From assembly GCA_029865945.1 (NCBI GenBank), contig JARXAH010000047.1:1-50268 (forward strand): DNA of 50,268 bases, given 5' to 3'. Of the stretch, positions 1 to 7,382 are shown piece by piece; position 1 is the stretch's first letter; every line of letters starts with the position of its first letter. The stretch comes from Bacteriovoracaceae bacterium (GTDB lineage: Bacteria; Bdellovibrionota; Bacteriovoracia; Bacteriovoracales; Bacteriovoracaceae). The translations under genes were made by a program, and so were the position numbers. Below the pieces are notes generated by a model that worked only from the letters and a program-made list of their open reading frames with translations, did no database searches and had not been told where the DNA came from.

Positions 1-52
1 GATGTTGTAAATAACGCCCGCTATTAAGAATAATCTACCCAACTCGATATGA

Positions 53-805
53 TTATTTCTGTAGCTTTCCGAGAAGATAGCCAGTGGCCACCAATGCCGC
101 AGTTGTTGCCCTAAGAATGGGAGTGGGAAGAGTGCAAGTTAAAAAGGGATTTCTATCACCAAGATTTTGATTTTCTACTTGGTAGCGATGAAAGGTGGAC
201 CTTTCGTCTCCAGACCAACCGCCCTCCGGCCCAATCATTAAATGAATTTCTTGATCAACAGAATTGGGAAATGAAATTTTATTTTTTTCTTTACCTATAT
301 CCAGCATTACATAAGAAATTGGGCCATTTATGTTTTGCAAAAAATCTTTAAATTTTATGTTCTCCTTCCAAACTAATTCATAGTAATGATTAGATTGTTG
401 GTAGGCCTGTTTTAAAAGATCTTGCACTCTGCGTTGATTTAAATCATAACGTTGAGAATAATCGGTATCCAAAATCAATACCTCTTTAATACCAAGCTCG
501 ACACAATCAACTAACAAATCTTCCATTTGCGGTTTCTTAATTTTACCCACTGCAATTGAAAGTTGATGGGGCCTTGGTTTAGTGAGAATCTCTAAAATTT
601 CAAACTCGGCCCGTTTAAACTTTTCCTGGGATAAATATTTGGCCTTGAGCGCAACACCGGATCCATTTAAAAATAAAATTTCCTCTCCCACTTCCAATCG
701 ACTGACACGAAGGAGATGATGAAGATCATTTTCCTCATCACACACCATACGGTCACCAATTGATTGCGCTGAAAAATTAAAAGAAGGTTGATAGAGTGAT
801 TTCAT
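53..805 (-). CDS. rsmE: 16S rRNA m3U1498 methyltransferase RsmE
   Basis: Family role: SPOUT-class methyltransferase that methylates N3 of U1498 in 16S rRNA of the 30S subunit. The sequence shows the family glycine loop IGPEGGWSGDE in the C-terminal half and the final knot motif LPTPILRATTAALVA (usually LG..ILR.ETA). I chose the ATG at 805, giving 250 aa, because it overlaps the prmA stop as ATGA and begins MKSLYQPSF, like the short N-terminus of the family. An upstream in-frame start at 853 would add 16 residues inside prmA. The 4-bp overlap implies translational coupling with prmA. The usual Glu in LR.ETA is Thr here, a mild divergence. Confidence 0.93.
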   Translation of the reverse strand: MKSLYQPSFNFSAQSIGDRMVCDEENDLHHLLRVSRLEVGEEILFLNGSGVALKAKYLSQEKFKRAEFEILEILTKPRPHQLSIAVGKIKKPQMEDLLVDCVELGIKEVLILDTDYSQRYDLNQRRVQDLLKQAYQQSNHYYELVWKENIKFKDFLQNINGPISYVMLDIGKEKNKISFPNSVDQEIHLMIGPEGGWSGDERSTFHRYQVENQNLGDRNPFLTCTLPTPILRATTAALVATGYLLGKLQK

Positions 806-1809
806 AGGCCAACTTGAACTTGTAATCCGATCCAACCATCTCTTCGTTCGCAAATAAATTTTGCATCCTTTGAAAGATTTTTTACATGAGTCATTAATTC
901 TTCTTCCTGTGATTCTAAGACACCTGAGAGGATGAGAAATCCACCTCCTTTAAGTGAACTCAGGAGCAAAGGCAAAAAATCAACGATGGTGTTCAAAAGA
1001 ATATTGGCCACAATGACGTCGTATTTATTTTTCTTAAATGAAAAATTTTCTCCTAAGTAAAAATGGGAACTAGTAAGATTCATTTCATTGTATTCGTGAT
1101 GCTTCTTTGACTCTTCTAAGGCCAGCTCTTCAATATCCACAAAATCAAAATTCCAAGTTGGCCTAAATTTTTTATAAGCGACCCCTAAAATTCCTGAACC
1201 GCAGCCAAAATCCAAAAAATTTCCCGCATTATTTGCGGCCACTAGATTTTTAAGCCCCACGAGAAATTTTAAGCAAAGAAAAGTAGTAGCATGCTGTCCC
1301 GTCCCGAACGCTTGACCTGGATTCATTTTGAGGACCACTTCAGCGTGGGCACCGACATGTTCACTCTCCCACCATAGCGGGACAACCGATAAAGATTGGT
1401 CGATATCAATGGGTGCAAAATATTTTTTCCATTCATGTTCCCAAGAAGTGTCGACAAGAGGGAGCGCTTCACCCAAGACTCCTATTTCACACCAAGGAGA
1501 ACTTCGTAAAATTTCTTGTGTTTCCCCTAAGGACTCTGCTTCGAGATAAAGAGAACAAAATTTTTGAAACTCTTGTTGACGCTGTTCTATGATTTCATAA
1601 GTAGCAAGATCCACACTACTTCCACTAAAGGCCATATCCCCTAAGATTTGATCAATTTCAGCTTCAGATAATTCGTATTCTTTAACCCCAACACAGCCGA
1701 CAAGATCAGCAGCGGCCCACGCTAGGAAATGAGATTTGTCATCCAGCGAAATATGATCAAAAAAAGTAAAATCACTTCGAAAAACTAAGGGTTGAGAAGA
1801 AATATTCAT
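802..1809 (-). CDS. prmA: Ribosomal protein L11 methyltransferase PrmA
   Basis: Family role: SAM-dependent methyltransferase that trimethylates ribosomal protein L11. The 335-aa product has a divergent N-terminal substrate-recognition region followed by the PrmA signature NPGQAFGTGQHATT, the SAM-binding loop FLDFGCGSGILGVAY, and the catalytic-domain motif VANILLNTIV with a GGFLILSGVL strand. The N-terminal half is longer than in E. coli PrmA. It is the first gene of a two-gene unit with rsmE and is divergent from udk. An AAAGG-like stretch lies about 10 nt upstream of the ATG. Confidence 0.93.
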   Translation of the reverse strand: MNISSQPLVFRSDFTFFDHISLDDKSHFLAWAAADLVGCVGVKEYELSEAEIDQILGDMAFSGSSVDLATYEIIEQRQQEFQKFCSLYLEAESLGETQEILRSSPWCEIGVLGEALPLVDTSWEHEWKKYFAPIDIDQSLSVVPLWWESEHVGAHAEVVLKMNPGQAFGTGQHATTFLCLKFLVGLKNLVAANNAGNFLDFGCGSGILGVAYKKFRPTWNFDFVDIEELALEESKKHHEYNEMNLTSSHFYLGENFSFKKNKYDVIVANILLNTIVDFLPLLLSSLKGGGFLILSGVLESQEEELMTHVKNLSKDAKFICERRDGWIGLQVQVGL

Positions 1810-1913
1810 CTTTAAATTCTACCTTTAAATCTGCCTAAAAAAAGAGTGACTGAATTCATTTAAGTAAATATTATACGACTCGTTAGATGTCACGTGATTC
1901 GAAGTCACAAGAA

Positions 1914-1922
1914 TGCTAGAAT
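1914..1922 (+). promoter_or_regulatory. Probable extended -10 promoter of udk-rnj
   Basis: TG-C-TAGAAT at 1914-1922 matches an extended -10 (TGn plus a TATAAT-like hexamer). Seventeen bases upstream lies only a weak -35 (GTGATT, 1894-1899). An initiation site near 1929 would give a leader of about 40 nt to the udk TTG start. An imperfect palindrome, GTGATTCGAAGTCAC (1894-1908), overlaps the -35 and could be an operator, which is speculative. Confidence 0.4.
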
Positions 1923-1967
1923 AAATTCACATACTGTTAAATATCGATAGAGTGATGAGGGGGAATT

Positions 1968-2636
1968 TTGTATTTAGTAGGAATCGCTGGAGGATCTGGT
2001 TCAGGAAAAACAACCTTTGCCTATAAAATTACCGAAATTGTTGCAAATGAATTGGGTGGTGAAGAGATCTCCATCCTCTCTATGGATTCCTATTACTTGC
2101 CCACCCAACCAAAATCCCACTTATCCGAAACCGGAAAACCAAATTTTGATCACCCAAGCGCCTTCGACTGGGAACTATTAAGATTTCATTTGGAGTCTCT
2201 CAAAAAAGGGGAATCCATTGATGTGCCCGTGTACAATTTTTCAAAAAGCGCCAGAGAGAATAATCAAACTAAAAAAGTTGGCCCAGCTTCGGTCGTGTTA
2301 TTTGAAGGAATTTTTTCGCTTTTTTTAAAAGAAATTAGAGATATTTTAGATATCAAAGTTTTTTTGCATGTTGATGCAGACATGAGATTTACGAGAAGAT
2401 TGCACCGTGATGTGAAAGAACGAGGTCGATCTCTAGAGTCTGTCATTGCCCAATATTATGAAACCGTGCGGCCTATGTACCAAAAATACTTAGATCCCCA
2501 AAGACAATTTGCTGATTTTATCGTCGGAGAAGAAAATGATAATGCGGCAAAAATTTTGTCAGCTCGCCTAAAAGAGATTTTACTTCCAATGCCTGAAAAT
2601 AAAATGGAAAATAATAAAGAACAAACACTTCATTAA
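1968..2636 (+). CDS. udk: Uridine kinase family protein
   Basis: Family role: phosphorylates uridine or cytidine to UMP or CMP in pyrimidine salvage. The Walker A GGSGSGKTT lies right at the N-terminus. It is followed by SMDSYYLP, the NFDHPSAFDW motif, VPVYNFSKSAR and the FEGIFSL strand, all in family order; length 222 aa is typical. The start is TTG at 1968, supported by GAGGGGG 4-5 nt upstream and by the expected start of the first beta strand. A lysine/asparagine-rich tail follows the core. It is read with rnj 40 bp downstream. Phosphoribulokinase-like members share this fold, so nucleoside specificity is from family resemblance. Confidence 0.88.
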   Translation: MYLVGIAGGSGSGKTTFAYKITEIVANELGGEEISILSMDSYYLPTQPKSHLSETGKPNFDHPSAFDWELLRFHLESLKKGESIDVPVYNFSKSARENNQTKKVGPASVVLFEGIFSLFLKEIRDILDIKVFLHVDADMRFTRRLHRDVKERGRSLESVIAQYYETVRPMYQKYLDPQRQFADFIVGEENDNAAKILSARLKEILLPMPENKMENNKEQTLH

Positions 2637-2676
2637 ATTACTAATAAAATTAATAAAGTAAAATAAAATAAATCCT

Positions 2677-4326
2677 ATGAAAAATTCCCAAACTTCCAAA
2701 GTCACCTTTACTCCCTTAGGTGGCCTTCGCCAAATTGGCGCCAACATGTCGCTTTGGGAAGATGAAAAAAATGGTTTCATTATTGATTGCGGAATTATGT
2801 TCCCCAATGAAGATTCTTTTGGCGTCGATTACCTCATTTGTGATTTTAAAAACTTGGACAAAGAAAAATTTAAAGATTTGATTATCACCCATGCCCATGA
2901 GGATCACATTGGAGCAGTCAACCATCTTCTCGAGTTTCATCCGAAACTTACTGTTTGGGCAAATCCTCTTGTGCAACAATTTTTGAAGCGCAAGCACCCT
3001 CAGCTTTTTTCTGGTATCACCACTGTTCGTACCATTACTCCAGAAATCGCCATCCAGCTGGGGAGTTTTCACTTAGTTCCTTTTGTCGTTCCCCATTCTG
3101 TTCCTGATAGCCTTAACTTTATTATTAAGCATGATGAACAAGAATACGCTTGGATTTATAGTACCGATTTCAAAGTGAAATCCAATTCCACCGAAGGTGA
3201 CTGGAAAGAAGCTTCTTACCCTTACGAATTTGTAAAATCCCAAACGTTTCAAAAAAGATTAGTCTCTCTGGTGGATTCCACCAATGCACTCGTTCCCGGA
3301 TCGACTCCAAGTGAACAAGAATTAAAGGCGGCGATTAGAAGTTTGTTTCAAAGTCAGGGAAGAATTTTTATCACGCTTTTTAGTTCTAATTTAATTCGCC
3401 TAAAAAATATTATTTCCCTGGGTATTCAAGAGCAACGAAGAATTATTCCTGTTGGCCGCTCCGTATGGAATGCCATTGCGATAGCTCAAGAATGTGATTT
3501 TTTGGCGAAAAATCTTCCCCTCTACGACGAAGAGGCCCTCAACGATGCTGAGATTCAAGACCCCAATAACTTATTTATTGTTTCGGGATGCCAAGGTGAA
3601 ATCCGCAGTGCGGTCCACCGAGTCGCTAGCGGTCAAGATGGAAAACTTAAACTTAAAGTCGGAGATCGGTTTGTCTTTAGCTCTAAGACTATTCCTGGAA
3701 ACGAAAATAAATTAGGCTTCATCCAAAACAAGATTGCGGAATCAGGCGCCACCATCATTACGGCACACGATGAAATGATTCACGCCTCCGGTCACCCTGC
3801 ACAGGATGACTTAAGATCTTATTTTGAAAACTTGCTTCCCTCAGTAGTTATCCCGATCCACGGCGAAACTTGGTATTTGCAGCGAATGACGGAATTTGCC
3901 AAACGTATCAATCCTGATACGAAAACTTATTTTATGCTCAACGGGCAAAGTCTCGTATTCTCCTCCCAAAATATCGAATTAGATTTCGGAATTCACCACG
4001 GACTTGACCCGGTCGCCTATCACGGAAGAAAAATTCCCATTTCGAAAACCCAAATCAATGTGAGACGAAAAATTGCCTCCATGGGCGTTATTTTGTGTAG
4101 TTGGAATAGAAGAAATCTCGTCTTATCATTACTGGGACTGCCAGAATTTTTATCAGAAGCTAAAGCTAGAAAGGCTGAAGAATTTCTCGGATGGATATTA
4201 GATGAATCCGGCCATAATAAAGATACACCTGAATCCTTAAGCGAAAAACTGCGAATCAAAATCAGACAAAGCTATGAACTCATTTTAGGCTATCGGCCGA
4301 TCGTAGAAGTTCACTTCCACGAATAG
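2677..4326 (+). CDS. rnj: Ribonuclease J (metallo-beta-lactamase/beta-CASP RNase)
   Basis: Family role: zinc-dependent endo/5'-exoribonuclease in mRNA decay and rRNA maturation. The metal-binding signature THAHEDHIGA is at residues 71-80. Further ligands are expected in VVPHS and YSTDFK, and the beta-CASP region carries ITAHDEMIHASGHP and VIPIHGE. Length 549 aa matches RNase J without a large C-terminal extension. The ATG at 2677 lacks a clear Shine-Dalgarno, but the product starts like the family (FTPLGGLRQIGANM). It is probably cotranscribed with udk. The paralogous MBL RNases are less likely because of the LGG..IG.NM start. Confidence 0.9.
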   Translation: MKNSQTSKVTFTPLGGLRQIGANMSLWEDEKNGFIIDCGIMFPNEDSFGVDYLICDFKNLDKEKFKDLIITHAHEDHIGAVNHLLEFHPKLTVWANPLVQQFLKRKHPQLFSGITTVRTITPEIAIQLGSFHLVPFVVPHSVPDSLNFIIKHDEQEYAWIYSTDFKVKSNSTEGDWKEASYPYEFVKSQTFQKRLVSLVDSTNALVPGSTPSEQELKAAIRSLFQSQGRIFITLFSSNLIRLKNIISLGIQEQRRIIPVGRSVWNAIAIAQECDFLAKNLPLYDEEALNDAEIQDPNNLFIVSGCQGEIRSAVHRVASGQDGKLKLKVGDRFVFSSKTIPGNENKLGFIQNKIAESGATIITAHDEMIHASGHPAQDDLRSYFENLLPSVVIPIHGETWYLQRMTEFAKRINPDTKTYFMLNGQSLVFSSQNIELDFGIHHGLDPVAYHGRKIPISKTQINVRRKIASMGVILCSWNRRNLVLSLLGLPEFLSEAKARKAEEFLGWILDESGHNKDTPESLSEKLRIKIRQSYELILGYRPIVEVHFHE

Positions 4327-4709
4327 GAACATGCAAATTTTTTTCATTAGCTAATTATTTAGATTTATTGTATCTACCTACGTAGTTTTGTAACTGCCTA
4401 AGGCCCTCTGGAAATTTCGTCACGATTAGGACGACGTTTTGAGGCTTGCTCCTGGCAAGCCGCAGAAAAAGGAGTCCGTAGAGTGGCGAAATTTACGAGG
4501 GACCTAGGTAGTTACGATTTATTAAATTTATCTAACGTAACCCGCCAAGACTCCTTTCTTTTTTACTCACTGTGTAGAAATTTTTACTTGTGTATATTTT
4601 TTAATTTTATTTTTCCTGGGAAGTGGGCCATGGTCCGGCCTTATAGAAAGACGGTTGCAAAATCGTATGAATCATTTAAAAATGCATTTAAATTTTAAAG
4701 GAGAAATGT
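4327..4709 (+). other. Intergenic region with a dispersed structured repeat
   Basis: The 383 bp between rnj and the first lipoprotein gene hold the palindromic element at 4392-4513, described separately. An open frame at 4483-4698 begins inside the repeat and shows no family resemblance; I do not call it. The AT-rich 4515-4690 stretch probably includes the lipoprotein promoter, but I could not fix -35/-10 boxes. AAGGAG at about 4699-4704 is the ribosome-binding site of the next gene. Confidence 0.5.
4392..4513 (+). repeat. Palindromic dispersed repeat, copy 1 (122 bp)
   Basis: The element begins AACTGCCTAAGGCCC and ends GGGACCTAGGTAGTT. The two ends are imperfect inverted repeats of about 32 bp (left ..GGAAATTTCGTCAC, right GTGGCGAAATTT..). 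Inside is a hairpin, GGCTTGC-tcctg-GCAAGCC (4443-4461). A second copy lies inverted at 23965-24109. The core shared segments are nearly identical, but this copy has only 6 bp where copy 2 has a 29-bp insert. No coding capacity is evident. It resembles a non-autonomous mobile palindromic unit (MITE- or REP-like) or a structured RNA. Confidence 0.85.
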
Positions 4710-5681
4710 ATGAACTTTCAGTTAAAATCTATTGGAACTAAAACCGTAGGAATCATTTTATTTTCCGCGCTTTTAGCTTCTTGTGGAACAAAACGTAACG
4801 CACCCATAGTGACGAAAAATGAAGGGGCCGGCGCTTCTTCATCACCATCTTCATCTGCACCCTCTGAAGGAACAGAGAATCTAACTACAAACACCGAAAA
4901 ATCGGAAAGCACAGAAAATGAAATTAACTGTAAGAAAGATGCTCAAGTAGATGCGACAGCAGATTGCCTTTTAGAAGAAAACGTCAATCCTGATCCTGAA
5001 TCTGTAACTACGCTAACGATTGGCAATGAAGATTTTTCCTCTCTCATTATTAAATCTAGCGAAATCGTAGAAAATGGAAATGCTAACGAAGTTCAGTACC
5101 TCACGTTTGAACATCGTTTGGAAGCGAATGGACCGCGTAAATCTACGATGATGACGGCGAGACATTCTACGGTAGACATTAAGGGAGCAACCCACGTATT
5201 TGCTAATATTTATTTACCTTACGGTAAATTTGATGTTGCGAATAATATTTTTGAAGTTGAAGTAAAAGATGAAGAGGAATTTAATGCTCTCAAAGCTTCT
5301 CTTCTAAAAAACAATGGATTGGATTCAACTGCTGCTCTCGTAACGACTAGTACCATTAATGAATTTAAATTTAATCAAGATGATGCGGAAGCGACAAAAC
5401 TTTTTATTCCTCAAACTAGAGTTCGTTTCTTGAGACTAAATGCTCAAAAAATTGAAAAATTTACTTTTGAAGATGCAAAAGCAAAAAGTGATTGTGCTTA
5501 TGGAGCTCAGTATACAACATCTATTTTAATAAATTTATTTGAACTTGGTGATGTTTCTGATTTTTATACTGCTCCAGATAAATCATTGAATGTAGATTTT
5601 TCTAATAAAGAGACATTATTCACGTCTGAGTTATCAAAAACTCCTTCTATGAAGACGAGAGTTGACGAATCTACCTTCTAA
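4710..5681 (+). CDS. Lipoprotein of unknown function (paralogue A)
   Basis: I do not recognise a named family. The 323-aa product has a lipoprotein signal peptide ending in the lipobox LLASC, then a low-complexity Ser/Glu/Thr-rich linker (roughly residues 30-75), then a globular domain. The domain aligns by eye with the next lipoprotein (6078-6851): FEVEVKDEEEFNALKASLL versus YNVSTNEEFNEFKAKLL, RFLRLNAQKIE versus TFLKLNFEKIE, and INLFELGD in both. It therefore belongs to a tandem paralogous pair, expected at the inner face of the outer membrane or on the surface. A good Shine-Dalgarno (AAGGAG) precedes the ATG. The final residues may be affected by a frameshift: an open +1 frame continues from 5653 to 5850. 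Confidence 0.75.
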   Translation: MNFQLKSIGTKTVGIILFSALLASCGTKRNAPIVTKNEGAGASSSPSSSAPSEGTENLTTNTEKSESTENEINCKKDAQVDATADCLLEENVNPDPESVTTLTIGNEDFSSLIIKSSEIVENGNANEVQYLTFEHRLEANGPRKSTMMTARHSTVDIKGATHVFANIYLPYGKFDVANNIFEVEVKDEEEFNALKASLLKNNGLDSTAALVTTSTINEFKFNQDDAEATKLFIPQTRVRFLRLNAQKIEKFTFEDAKAKSDCAYGAQYTTSILINLFELGDVSDFYTAPDKSLNVDFSNKETLFTSELSKTPSMKTRVDESTF

Positions 5682-5850
5682 AGAATTTACGGGTGTTAGT
5701 TCAGAATGTACTGGTGAAGTACCTTGCGCTGATGCACTTAGAGTGCCCAACAAACAAGTAGAAAACGGCCCGAAAATTGCGCCTCCGGCGTCTAATAATA
5801 AGAGAAGACCACTCACGCCCTACTCGAGTGGGTTTAAAATAAAAATGTAA
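5653..5850 (+). other. Open +1 frame, possible frameshifted tail of lipoprotein A
   Basis: The frame one base ahead of the lipoprotein A frame is open from 5653 to the TAA at 5848-5850. It reads LTNLPSKEFTGVSSECTG and then a Pro/Asn/Lys-rich end. Dropping one base near 5673 would join the two frames as ..VDESPSKEFTG... Against this, paralogue B ends about 38 residues after the shared INLFELGD motif and lipoprotein A already ends at a similar distance (about 45), so the annotated stop may be genuine. There is no ribosome-binding site for independent translation. Confidence 0.25.
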
Positions 5851-5874
5851 ACGATTAGTTATTAAACAAAAGCA

Positions 5875-5910
5875 GGGATCACTTTCAAGAAAATGAGAGT
5901 GGTCCCTTTT
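5875..5910 (+). terminator. Rho-independent terminator downstream of lipoprotein A
   Basis: The arms GGGATCACTTTC (5875-5886) and GAGAGTGGTCCC (5895-5906) form a 12-bp stem with two G-U pairs and an 8-nt loop, followed by TTTT (5907-5910). It separates the transcription units of the two lipoprotein paralogues. The remaining 5911-6065 stretch shows no further clear signal. Confidence 0.75.
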
Positions 5911-6077
5911 CGGCACTTGAAGAAAAAGCGAACAACAAATCTAGTTTAAGTGAGACAAAGTTTCTTACTCAATGAATCAGTGAAAAAATCCAAGCAAATT
6001 AAATTTACTTCTTACAATAAATTCATTACCAATGAACTGCTGGCGACCTACTTTAATTTAATGATAAAGGAGTGCTC

Positions 6078-6851
6078 ATGAACTGGAAAAATTTAGTTCT
6101 GTTTTTTGGATTAGTATCTGCATTGTCTTCATGTGGAACGAAAAAATCAAGTACCCTTGTATCATCTCCGGCCGCTGGAACTGGGGGCACGACAACTGAT
6201 ACTACGACCGACACGACGATTGATACAACAACCGATACGGCAACAACACCTGATCAAGTCGTTCTAACTTATGTAGAATCTCCTTTTGAATCGCTGAGTA
6301 TTCAGCCAACATCCATTGATAAACCTGATTACTTCATGGTTACCTTTGAACATACTAAAACACCAGAACAACAGATCGCTGATGAAACAGCTTTTGCGGC
6401 ACGCTACAATAAAGAAAGTGAAGGTAACCACCTTTTTATCAATCAAAATTTAGATTTTGGAAAACCTAATGCACAATACAATATTTACGAATACAATGTT
6501 TCGACGAACGAAGAGTTTAATGAGTTCAAGGCAAAACTACTCAATGATCGCAACACAAAAAACGCTATGGTGACTATTACTAGAGTAACGTCCATCGCTG
6601 GTCAACCGGTAACGACACCTTTCAATAAAGTTACATTTTTGAAACTTAATTTTGAAAAAATTGAAAACTTAAATTACGCTGAAGTGGCTGCTCGTTTTTC
6701 CAACCCTGCAGACGCCACCATCAACCTTTTTGAACTAGGCGATCTATCAACCTTTATCACTAAAAATATCGATGATGTGATTCCCTTTACCCCTGCTACT
6801 GCAGATGGATACAGAGGATTTGTTTCTAACTTAACTCCTGTGAAAATTTAA
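6078..6851 (+). CDS. Lipoprotein of unknown function (paralogue B)
   Basis: No named family is recognised. I start at the ATG at 6078 because AAGGAG (6067-6072) lies 5 nt upstream; an in-frame GTG at 6072 overlaps that site and is less likely. The 257-aa product has a short signal peptide with lipobox ALSSC and then a Thr/Asp repeat linker, TTDTTTDTTIDTTTDT. Its domain is homologous to lipoprotein A just upstream (shared INLFELGD, EEFNxxKAxLL, LxKIE motifs). The pair likely arose by tandem duplication, but each has its own ribosome-binding site and a terminator lies between them. msrC follows after only 2 bp. Confidence 0.75.
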   Translation: MNWKNLVLFFGLVSALSSCGTKKSSTLVSSPAAGTGGTTTDTTTDTTIDTTTDTATTPDQVVLTYVESPFESLSIQPTSIDKPDYFMVTFEHTKTPEQQIADETAFAARYNKESEGNHLFINQNLDFGKPNAQYNIYEYNVSTNEEFNEFKAKLLNDRNTKNAMVTITRVTSIAGQPVTTPFNKVTFLKLNFEKIENLNYAEVAARFSNPADATINLFELGDLSTFITKNIDDVIPFTPATADGYRGFVSNLTPVKI

Positions 6852-6853
6852 GT

Positions 6854-7369
6854 ATGTCTACACTTTCTGAGTCTCTCAATAAGGCCAATGAAGATTTAAA
6901 AAACAAGGGTGGTGTCGATTACGACACTACTCACTTGCAATTAAAATCTCTTACCCAATCTGAAAATAATTTCATCGCCAATTTGGCCAATATCTCTTCT
7001 CTACTTAAGACTAATCATCAGTATTTTTGGGTTGGATTTTATTTAGTGGAAGAGTCCTCCCAACAACTTGTTTTAGGGCCATTTCAAGGAACTCTCGCGT
7101 GTACTAGAATTCCAATCGGGCGTGGAGTTTGCGGAACGGCGTGGAAAAATCAGGAATCACTTTTTGTCCCCAACGTTCATGAATTTCCCGGACACATCGC
7201 GTGTGATTCACGAAGTGAGTGTGAGATTGTGATCGTTTTGAAAAACTCCGAGACACAAAAAATTTGGGGCGTCTTAGATATCGATAGCAGTGCTGTAGGC
7301 GGATTAAAAAACGAAGATTTCCAAGCTTTAAAACTCATAGGGGAAACTATTAGTAAGCTTGGAAAATAA
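6854..7369 (+). CDS. msrC: GAF-domain free methionine-(R)-sulfoxide reductase
   Basis: Family role: reduces free L-methionine-(R)-sulfoxide, protecting against oxidation. The 171-aa GAF protein carries the fRMsr signature almost in full: LGPFQGTLACTRIPIGRGV, CGTAW, FVPNVHEFPGHIACDSRS, EIVIVL and GVLDIDS. The three catalytic or resolving cysteines (in LAC, VCGT and IACDS) are present. The gene starts 2 bp after the lipoprotein B stop and may be cotranscribed, although the link looks positional rather than functional. It converges on ftsZ with only 13 bp between stops and no obvious terminator. Confidence 0.93.
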   Translation: MSTLSESLNKANEDLKNKGGVDYDTTHLQLKSLTQSENNFIANLANISSLLKTNHQYFWVGFYLVEESSQQLVLGPFQGTLACTRIPIGRGVCGTAWKNQESLFVPNVHEFPGHIACDSRSECEIVIVLKNSETQKIWGVLDIDSSAVGGLKNEDFQALKLIGETISKLGK

Positions 7370-7382
7370 AAAATTTTCGTCC

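Noticed and set aside
4392-4513. Repeat considered as a Rho-independent terminator of rnj
   Set aside because: It is far longer than a terminator, occurs twice in the window, and has no U-run after the outer stem.
4483-4698. 71-codon open frame on the plus strand after repeat copy 1
   Set aside because: It begins inside the repeat, lacks a ribosome-binding site and has no recognisable motif; it ends right at the next gene's leader.
5662-5850. Independent small gene starting at TTG 5662
   Set aside because: No ribosome-binding site; better explained as a possible out-of-frame tail of lipoprotein A or chance.
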